Of a stretch of 6,587 nucleotides of DNA, positions 1 to 4,579 are shown piece by piece. Source of the DNA: Candidatus Cloacimonadota bacterium (GTDB lineage Bacteria; Cloacimonadota; Cloacimonadia; Cloacimonadales; TCS61); NCBI GenBank assembly GCA_003647825.1, contig QMNP01000093.1, forward strand, positions 1 through 6,587. Direction: 5' to 3'. Below the pieces are notes generated by a model, which did not search any database, was not told where the DNA came from, and worked only from the letters and a program-made list of their open reading frames with translations. Numbering within the stretch: position 1 is the first letter of the stretch; each line of letters opens with the position of its first letter. A program made the translations under genes and the position numbers.

Positions 1-2026
1 ATGCTACATAGTTCAAGACAGTTGAAATTCCGCTGAATCTGTAATTATCTTCCCAGTTCAATCCTCCCCGTGCCGCATATTCCCATTCTGCTTCGGTAGG
101 CAATCTGTAACCATTGGCTTCATAATCACAACTCCAGCTAGACAAATTGTAACAAGGCGTTAAGCCTTCTTGTTGACTTTTTAGATTGCAATAAGTTGCG
201 GCCTCATTCCAAGTTACGTTATAAACTGGATAATCATCTCCATCTCCATATCCACTGCCTGGATTGCTGCCGTAAATTGCTACAAATTCAGCCTGAGTTA
301 CTTCGAATTCTCCTATGAAAAAATCATCTAAAGTAACTTCATGTATTGGCAGTTCATCGCTGTTGCCTTCATTATAATGATCTCCCATTTCAAAGGTGCC
401 GCCCTGTACAAAGATCATACCTTCAGGAGCTACTCCACAAATAACCTCATTTGAATAAGCAGAATTGTAACTTTGATAAAATGCCAGTACTTGATAGGAA
501 ACAATATCCCCAACATTTAAACTCACATCAATCCATTCCGTGACTTCGGGTAAAATAATATTTGAGAGCAATATTCCGTTCTTAAGAACTTTGAAGCCTT
601 CAATGCCGCTGGCTGCGTAATCCCATTCGAGATGAATATCGACTGTTGGATATGAAATATTTTCGATAGAAAACTCCAGGTTTTCCGGGGCTGGGAAAGT
701 ATTATCGATAACTCCAGTTTCAATGGAGTCAGATTGATTTGAACCACTATAGGCATAAACTCTGTATTGAATGTCTTCATTGATCTCTGCATTTGTATCT
801 GTCCATTCCTCTGTGTTTTCTGAAATAATTGCAAATTCTTCCTGCCAATTATTAGAACCTACTTTCTTATCTATTTTAAAACCATCCTCGTTAATACTAT
901 TGTCATCCCAAGTTAGTTCGATAGAAATGATGGTTAATTGATTGTATGTCAAATTCGTCGGTGCTGGAAATTCTATAGAATAGTTTCCGGCTAAAGAATC
1001 TGAAAAAGATGTCTGATAAAAAGCTGTAATCTTATAATACACTATTTCGAATTGGTTCTCTGAATTAATATCATCAACGAAAATTGTATCGTTAGATGTA
1101 TTAGTACCAATCTGTAGATAATCGCCGTTATCTATTTTCCTTTCTATCGTAAAGCCATTTTCTCCTTCGCTGTTGTCATCCCAGACCAAACTGAATGTAT
1201 GCACATTATCTTGATTTATCTGCAGATTACTTGGTGCTGGGAAAGTGTTATCAAAAGTCTCTACCATCTCTGTTGAGTTATTTAACTCTGTATATGCGTG
1301 CATTCTATATTCATAAGAGTGGTTTGGTATAAGTGTTTCATCAACATACTCAAGCGTATTAGTAGAAAGATCGGCAATTTGTATGAAATCGCGGGAAATA
1401 TTATTATCAATTTTCATCTTCTTTTCGTTGTTGTTAACCCCTCTGTCCAGCAGTTGCCGGACATCTCCCCTTCCAAAGGGGAGCTCTGTTCTCTTCTTTG
1501 ATATGGGATTTTTTCTCGAAGAAATTTCCCTTCGCTCAATGATATAACCTTCTTCATAGCTGCAATTATGATCCCAGGTTAGTTTGGCTGACAGCACGGT
1601 TTCTTGCTGGATACTAAAATTTGTTATCCCAGCAAAGGTAGTACTTATCGAATTTGTGAGTGGTTCTGTTTGTACATCACCATTAGCACCAATAAGTTGA
1701 TAATGATATGTATTAGTAGTCATTAATCCTGTATCCGTATAAGTATTTGTTTCTTTATCAATTGTGGAAAGCACTTCATAATCACCAGAATTTACCTGAC
1801 GTTTTATTATATAATTTCCAACAATTGTGGGATTTAATTGCCATTCCAATTTTACTTGGCTGTCTGTTATTTGTGTCAAGGCTAATGAATCTTGCATCGG
1901 TGTAGTATAGTTAGACATTGGATCGAATGGATTATCTCGATCAGGTTTTGTGCAAGATAGTAGAAATAAACATCCCAGGCAGATAACGGTTGCCAGTAAA
2001 ATAAAAGCGTAATATTTCTTCTTCAT
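1..2026 (-). CDS. Lipoprotein with Fn3 repeats and a C-terminal FGE-sulfatase (SUMF1-like) domain, partial at the left edge
   Basis: The frame is open from ATG at 2026 to base 1 (675 codons, no stop), so the C-terminus is missing. Residues 1-24 are a lipoprotein signal ending L-L-S-C; Cys25 is the likely lipidated residue, followed by TKPDRDNPFDP. About five fibronectin type III domains follow (roughly 43-132, 133-262, 263-352, 353-443, 444-535). They show W-D-[DH]-N...[EG]-[FY]-x-I strands and joining segments with F-P-A-P at 262-265, 353-356 and 444-447. From residue 536 a formylglycine-generating-enzyme-like fold begins: GMIFVQGGTFEMG, then the hallmark GYRLPTEAEWEYAARGG at 639-655. Family members include sulfatase activators, EgtB/PvdO-type enzymes and non-catalytic adhesins or binding proteins; the residues that decide this lie beyond the edge. 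The start is supported by GAGG five bases upstream. The gene is coupled to the PEGA gene (7-nt gap). The second Fn3 domain carries an extra palindromic insert. Confidence 0.9.
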   Translation of the reverse strand, partial: MKKKYYAFILLATVICLGCLFLLSCTKPDRDNPFDPMSNYTTPMQDSLALTQITDSQVKLEWQLNPTIVGNYIIKRQVNSGDYEVLSTIDKETNTYTDTGLMTTNTYHYQLIGANGDVQTEPLTNSISTTFAGITNFSIQQETVLSAKLTWDHNCSYEEGYIIERREISSRKNPISKKRTELPFGRGDVRQLLDRGVNNNEKKMKIDNNISRDFIQIADLSTNTLEYVDETLIPNHSYEYRMHAYTELNNSTEMVETFDNTFPAPSNLQINQDNVHTFSLVWDDNSEGENGFTIERKIDNGDYLQIGTNTSNDTIFVDDINSENQFEIVYYKITAFYQTSFSDSLAGNYSIEFPAPTNLTYNQLTIISIELTWDDNSINEDGFKIDKKVGSNNWQEEFAIISENTEEWTDTNAEINEDIQYRVYAYSGSNQSDSIETGVIDNTFPAPENLEFSIENISYPTVDIHLEWDYAASGIEGFKVLKNGILLSNIILPEVTEWIDVSLNVGDIVSYQVLAFYQSYNSAYSNEVICGVAPEGMIFVQGGTFEMGDHYNEGNSDELPIHEVTLDDFFIGEFEVTQAEFVAIYGSNPGSGYGDGDDYPVYNVTWNEAATYCNLKSQQEGLTPCYNLSSWSCDYEANGYRLPTEAEWEYAARGGLNWEDNYRFSGISTVLNYVA
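1417..1499 (-). repeat. In-frame palindromic element inside the second Fn3 domain of the lipoprotein gene
   Basis: The second Fn3 domain is about 37 residues longer than its neighbours, and the excess is Lys/Arg-rich (about residues 167-204). Its DNA holds two hairpins. The first is CTCCCCTT-CCA-AAGGGGAG at 1465-1483, a perfect 8-bp stem with a 3-nt loop. The second is TGTCC-A-GCA-GT-TGC-C-GGACA at 1444-1463, with one mismatch. The direct repeat AAAGAAGA occurs at 1492-1499 and 1417-1424. One repeat copy plus the sequence between the two copies is 75 nt, exactly 25 codons with no stop, so the reading frame is kept. The flanking Fn3 strands (EGYIIERR and KIDN...FIQIADLS) match the other domains once the excess is removed. 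This resembles the behaviour of Rickettsia palindromic elements, although no relation to that family is claimed. The direct repeat is purine-rich and could be chance. Confidence 0.7.
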
Positions 2027-2029
2027 TTT

Positions 2030-2035
2030 CACCTC
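2030..2035 (-). promoter_or_regulatory. Ribosome binding site overlapping the upstream stop codon
   Basis: On the minus strand the sequence reads TGAGGTGAAAATG. GAGG starts inside the TGA stop of the PEGA gene (2036-2034) and lies five bases before the ATG at 2026. The same GAGG-N5-ATG spacing precedes the PEGA gene and the short lipoprotein frame. The overlap suggests translational coupling of the two genes. Confidence 0.7.
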
Positions 2036-3995
2036 ACTTTATTACTTGCTTATTATATCCTGCTTCTTTTACCCAGCTATAGATAAACCATGCCGCTGGA
2101 GCAATAGAAACACCATAACAAATATCTCTTCGACTGTACCAATTTTCCATATCATCCCAATTACTAATTGCAGAAGAAGTAGATGTAGCATTATCATAGT
2201 CTTCCAGATAATTATCTCCCTGCATATTGCTATAGACACCAGCACCAGAACATAAAACTGCACTTGCTAGAGAAATCCATTTTGATCTATTCCAATTATT
2301 TGTTTTATTAAGAGAACTTCCTCTGTACAATTCAAGGTCTAAGGTTAGTGTTTTTTGCTCCCCTCTCTCTAAATCAATCTGAATACTTCTGGAGTTGTAG
2401 ATAGGATGTTTTAGTAGTACTTCACTCTTTCCCATAAATACTTTAGTAATTAAAGGTGTATTTCCAGATAATTTACCATTTATAAAGACTTCAGCACCTT
2501 CTGTTTGTGTAGGATTGCTGATTACTGATAAACTCGCATATTGTGGTTCTGGTTGTAGTACAACGCTTTTCTTCTCTCCAGTTATACAAAAGATCTCCTG
2601 ATAGTCACGTAAATATTCTCCAATCCTAGCTTCCAGATTGTGTTTACCTGCCGGCAGTCTTTTATAAAGAGAGTCCTTTCCGCTATATTCATTATCAATA
2701 TAGATTTCCGAATTAGTAGCTTTTACAGAAATCTCGGCAAAGTTCTGGTTTAATATCATCTCTTTAATCGTCGTCTCATCACTTTTTATCTCCACCTCTG
2801 CTTCAGAACCTATCCAGTTCTCTTTCTCTGCTCGAATTAAATACTTCCCTACTTTTATCTTTGCATCAAAATATGGAGTCTTGCCAACTTTATTACCATC
2901 TATAAAAATAGCAGATCCATCTTCTGGATGGGAATTAATCTGAAGCTTTCCAAAAGCATATTGTAGTGATAAGTCTAGTTGATGAGTATCGTTATCAGCA
3001 ATGAGAATACTCTCTGTTTTGTCCAAAAAATCATGTTTTTTTACTACAATGTTATGTTGACCGCTTATTACTCTATAGTCTTCTATAGGTGATATTCCAA
3101 TTATTTTATTATCTAAAATAACAGTACAACTATCTGGAGTTGTTGTTATGCTTATATTGCCAAAATTTGGCAGGAGCTCAATTTCGGGTATTTCTAAAAC
3201 TCTACCTTCTTCAATTTCTATATTGGTAGTGTGTGAGTAATATAAGTTCTTCATTAGCTTTAGAACATGTTTTCCTGAAGAAATACTGAACTGAAAGGGG
3301 GTATTGCCGAATTTTTGATTATCTATAAAAATCTCTGCATTTTCTGGTGAGGAAACCACCTTTATAATACCTGGTAATTTTATTTCGGTATCTATCATCT
3401 TATTGCCAAGTATAATATCGAATAACGCATCTTCCTTCACATCAATTAGCTTCTCAAAACTCCTTGAACCCTTGAAGAATTTGAAATTATAGTTTCCTAT
3501 AGGTAATCGGTATTCTACCAATTTGTTCTTAGATTCAATAGGACTGCTGCTATCTTTTGAAATATACACGCCTTCTTCCTGAAATTTAAAAGTTATATCT
3601 ATCAGATTCTCATCTGCCTGGTCAACTCCATATCCTTTTGAACTCATTATTAGTGAATATACAGAATTTTCTTTTATTGTTATTGGAACAGAAAATCTGT
3701 AACGAGTAAAACCGTTTTTGGAAAATATGAGCTGTGAAGTTCCTTTGGGTACGTATGCCCAAAATTCTCCTACTTTTTTTTCGGTTTTCACCACACCGAT
3801 GTTAGTTTCGAATGTAAAGGGCAACAAGTCTGTACTAATTTTTACAAGTGCTGCATATTCGCCGTTCACATCCTTTACTGGATTGCGCTGTAATTCGATG
3901 CTCATTGCCTGCTCTTCGAATTCTGTTACCACAAACTCAGCAGCAAAGAGTGAGCTGAAACTTAATAATACTAAAAGTAATAATGTTTTTTTCAT
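2034..3995 (-). CDS. Exported PEGA-repeat protein with a Bacteroidota-type N-terminal domain and two C-terminal hydrophobic segments
   Basis: 653 aa. Residues 1-18 or 19 form a signal peptide (MKKTLLLLVLLSFSSLFA) with no lipobox. Residues about 20-120 resemble the N-terminal domain found in many Bacteroidota PEGA/FGE proteins (PVKDVNGEYAALVKI, GVVKTEKKVGEFWAYVPKG). Residues 132-200 look like a degenerate PEGA-type unit. Five clearer PEGA repeats follow at about 209-276, 279-344, 349-415, 419-480 and 486-554, with strands such as AEIFIDNQKFGNTP, SAIFIDGNKVGKTP and AEVFINGKLSGNTP and glycine turns such as SGKH, VGKY and AGKH. Hydrophobic stretches at about 572-588 and 627-642 could be membrane segments or a tail that packs at the membrane. 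PEGA domains are short beta-rich modules common in surface and signalling proteins; their ligand is usually unproven. The ATG at 3995 has GAGAGG five bases upstream. Probable operon partner of the downstream Fn3/FGE lipoprotein. Confidence 0.9.
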   Translation of the reverse strand: MKKTLLLLVLLSFSSLFAAEFVVTEFEEQAMSIELQRNPVKDVNGEYAALVKISTDLLPFTFETNIGVVKTEKKVGEFWAYVPKGTSQLIFSKNGFTRYRFSVPITIKENSVYSLIMSSKGYGVDQADENLIDITFKFQEEGVYISKDSSSPIESKNKLVEYRLPIGNYNFKFFKGSRSFEKLIDVKEDALFDIILGNKMIDTEIKLPGIIKVVSSPENAEIFIDNQKFGNTPFQFSISSGKHVLKLMKNLYYSHTTNIEIEEGRVLEIPEIELLPNFGNISITTTPDSCTVILDNKIIGISPIEDYRVISGQHNIVVKKHDFLDKTESILIADNDTHQLDLSLQYAFGKLQINSHPEDGSAIFIDGNKVGKTPYFDAKIKVGKYLIRAEKENWIGSEAEVEIKSDETTIKEMILNQNFAEISVKATNSEIYIDNEYSGKDSLYKRLPAGKHNLEARIGEYLRDYQEIFCITGEKKSVVLQPEPQYASLSVISNPTQTEGAEVFINGKLSGNTPLITKVFMGKSEVLLKHPIYNSRSIQIDLERGEQKTLTLDLELYRGSSLNKTNNWNRSKWISLASAVLCSGAGVYSNMQGDNYLEDYDNATSTSSAISNWDDMENWYSRRDICYGVSIAPAAWFIYSWVKEAGYNKQVIK

Positions 3996-4265
3996 TTAGA
4001 CCTCTCGTTTAAAAAATTGTAAAATTATTTGATTATCTCCATATTTATTAATAGCCATCATGATAAGAAAACCTTATTAATTAGTAGAGTTACCCATCCA
4101 AGTATGCTGGCAGGGTGATACACTAGATTGTGTTAAGTTAAAGTTTGTTAGAGCCATAAGCCTAACATCAGGATCAAATGGATTTTCTCGTTCTGGTTTG
4201 GTGCAGGAGTTCAAAAGCATTGAAATGAAAATTAGAAAGCAAAAGTTTTTTAACAATTTTATCAT
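3996..4265 (-). pseudogene. Decayed Fn3 lipoprotein paralogue (or a 62-aa small lipoprotein)
   Basis: The intact part runs from ATG 4265 to TAA 4079-4077 and gives 62 aa. It has a signal peptide ending M-L-L-N-S-C, then TKPERENPFDP, which nearly matches TKPDRDNPFDP of the large downstream lipoprotein. It continues with ALTNFNLTQSSVS...TWMGNSTN, which looks like the opening strands of an Fn3 domain. Two TAA codons follow side by side. In the same frame the sequence continues GFLIMMAINKYGDNQ to a third stop at 3998-3996. In the intact Fn3 copies this point reads N-E-D-G-F-K-I or Y-E-E-G-Y-I-I, so the two stops occupy the positions of the acidic pair; GAA to TAA changes would explain them. The start at 4265 is preferred over GTG 4271 because GAGG (4274-4271) lies five bases before it. 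The 62-aa product could still be made and anchored as a small lipoprotein. Confidence 0.55.
4001..4006 (-). promoter_or_regulatory. Ribosome binding site of the PEGA gene
   Basis: The minus strand reads CGAGAGGTCTAAATG, placing GAGAGG five bases before the ATG at 3995. The TAA in this stretch (3998-3996) is also the stop reached if the decayed lipoprotein frame upstream is read through its internal stops. Confidence 0.7.
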
Positions 4266-4344
4266 ATACACCTCGTTATTAATATATTTTTATATAATAT
4301 TTTAGGGTTTACAATGAAGAATATTTTACGAAACCCCCATTCAT

Positions 4345-4363
4345 TCCCCCTTACAAAGGGGGA
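4345..4363. repeat. GC-rich 8-bp palindrome, related to the one in the lipoprotein gene
   Basis: TCCCCCTT-ACA-AAGGGGGA is a perfect 8-bp inverted repeat with a 3-nt loop, preceded by AAACCCCCATTCAT. It closely resembles CTCCCCTT-CCA-AAGGGGAG at 1465-1483, which also follows an AACCCC run (1437-1442). Both are G/C-rich islands in AT-rich DNA, pointing to a dispersed repeat family. Confidence 0.75.
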
Positions 4364-4374
4364 CTTATTTCAGA

Positions 4375-4410
4375 CTGGAGTTCATCGGGCAGTCGCCGGA
4401 TGGACTTCAG
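4375..4410. repeat. 36-nt imperfect hairpin sharing a core with the insert in the lipoprotein gene
   Basis: Pairing bases symmetrically from 4375/4410 inward gives 13 Watson-Crick pairs, two G/T wobbles (4378/4407 and 4382/4403) and one G/G mismatch (4387/4398). The loop is AGTC (4391-4394). The core GCAGTCGCCGGA (4389-4400) matches GCAGTTGCCGGA at 1450-1461 at 11 of 12 bases. The two loci therefore share both this module and the CCCCTT/AAGGGG palindrome, but in opposite order. Confidence 0.7.
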
Positions 4411-4429
4411 AATGATAAACTTTATAAAT

Positions 4430-4478
4430 GCTGAACTGAACTCCACTTTCGCTTCACTCTGGTGAAGTTCAGTTCAGC
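4430..4478. repeat. 13-bp perfect inverted repeat with an internal alternative hairpin
   Basis: GCTGAACTGAACT (4430-4442) is the exact reverse complement of AGTTCAGTTCAGC (4466-4478). A smaller competing hairpin, CTTCAC-TCTG-GTGAAG, lies inside at 4452-4467 and shares bases with the right arm. It could end or attenuate transcription from the upstream gene, but on the minus strand it is followed by ATTTATAAAG rather than a clean U-tract, so a classical intrinsic terminator is not assured. Confidence 0.65.
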
Positions 4479-4488
4479 TAATCTTTTC

Positions 4489-4574
4489 ACCTTGCGAATG
4501 GTCTTGACCTTCGCAATGGTGAGATATTATAATCTATTTCACCCATTCGCAAGGTCGAAGACCATTGCGAAGGT
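4489..4574. repeat. Four-copy 14-bp module array (A-B-A'-B') just after the LPP20-like gene
   Basis: The copies are A = ACCTTGCGAATGGT (4489-4502), B = ACCTTCGCAATGGT (4507-4520), A' = CCCATTCGCAAGGT (4542-4555) and B' = ACCATTGCGAAGGT (4561-4574). A and B differ only in a flipped GCG/CGC core. B' is the exact reverse complement of B, and A' is the reverse complement of A at 13 of 14 bases. As a whole, 4489-4522 and 4539-4574 form a long imperfect inverted repeat around an AT-rich centre. The array starts five bases beyond the stop codon at 4582-4580, so it lies in the 3' untranslated region and may act as a terminator or RNA stabiliser. No U-tract is evident. Four copies without uniform spacers do not make a CRISPR array. 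Confidence 0.75.
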
Positions 4575-4579
4575 TTCGG

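Larger units (their letters stand above)
4272..4579. other. Gene-free spacer filled with inverted repeats
   Basis: These 308 bases separate the LPP20-like gene from the short lipoprotein frame, and I see no coding frame in them. From right to left they hold a four-copy 14-bp module array, a 13-bp inverted repeat, a 36-nt imperfect hairpin and a GC-rich 8-bp palindrome, each listed separately. The AT-rich end (4275-4320) could contain a promoter for the downstream genes: a loose pairing on the minus strand is TTCATT (4318-4313) with TATAAA (4294-4289), 18 bases apart. That pairing is weak in a region so rich in A and T. Confidence 0.7.

Noticed and set aside
523..834. Minus-strand frame of 103 codons
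   Set aside because: It is an out-of-frame reading of the Fn3/FGE lipoprotein gene, which is continuously open and domain-supported across this stretch.
1417..1499. Assembly or sequencing error in the lipoprotein gene
   Set aside because: The insert keeps frame, has no stop, has ordered hairpins and shares modules with another locus in the window, so a real repeat element is the better explanation.
4263..4271. GTG start at 4271 for the short lipoprotein frame
   Set aside because: GAGG would then touch the start codon with no spacing. ATG at 4265 has GAGG at the same five-base distance as the two downstream genes.
4489..4574. CRISPR array
   Set aside because: The units are only 14 bp, occur in both orientations and have gaps of 4, 21 and 5 nt. 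There are no uniform spacers and no cas genes.
4272..4579. Insertion sequence or transposon remnant
   Set aside because: No transposase fragment is readable in any frame and no long terminal inverted repeats enclose the spacer. Small palindromic elements fit better.
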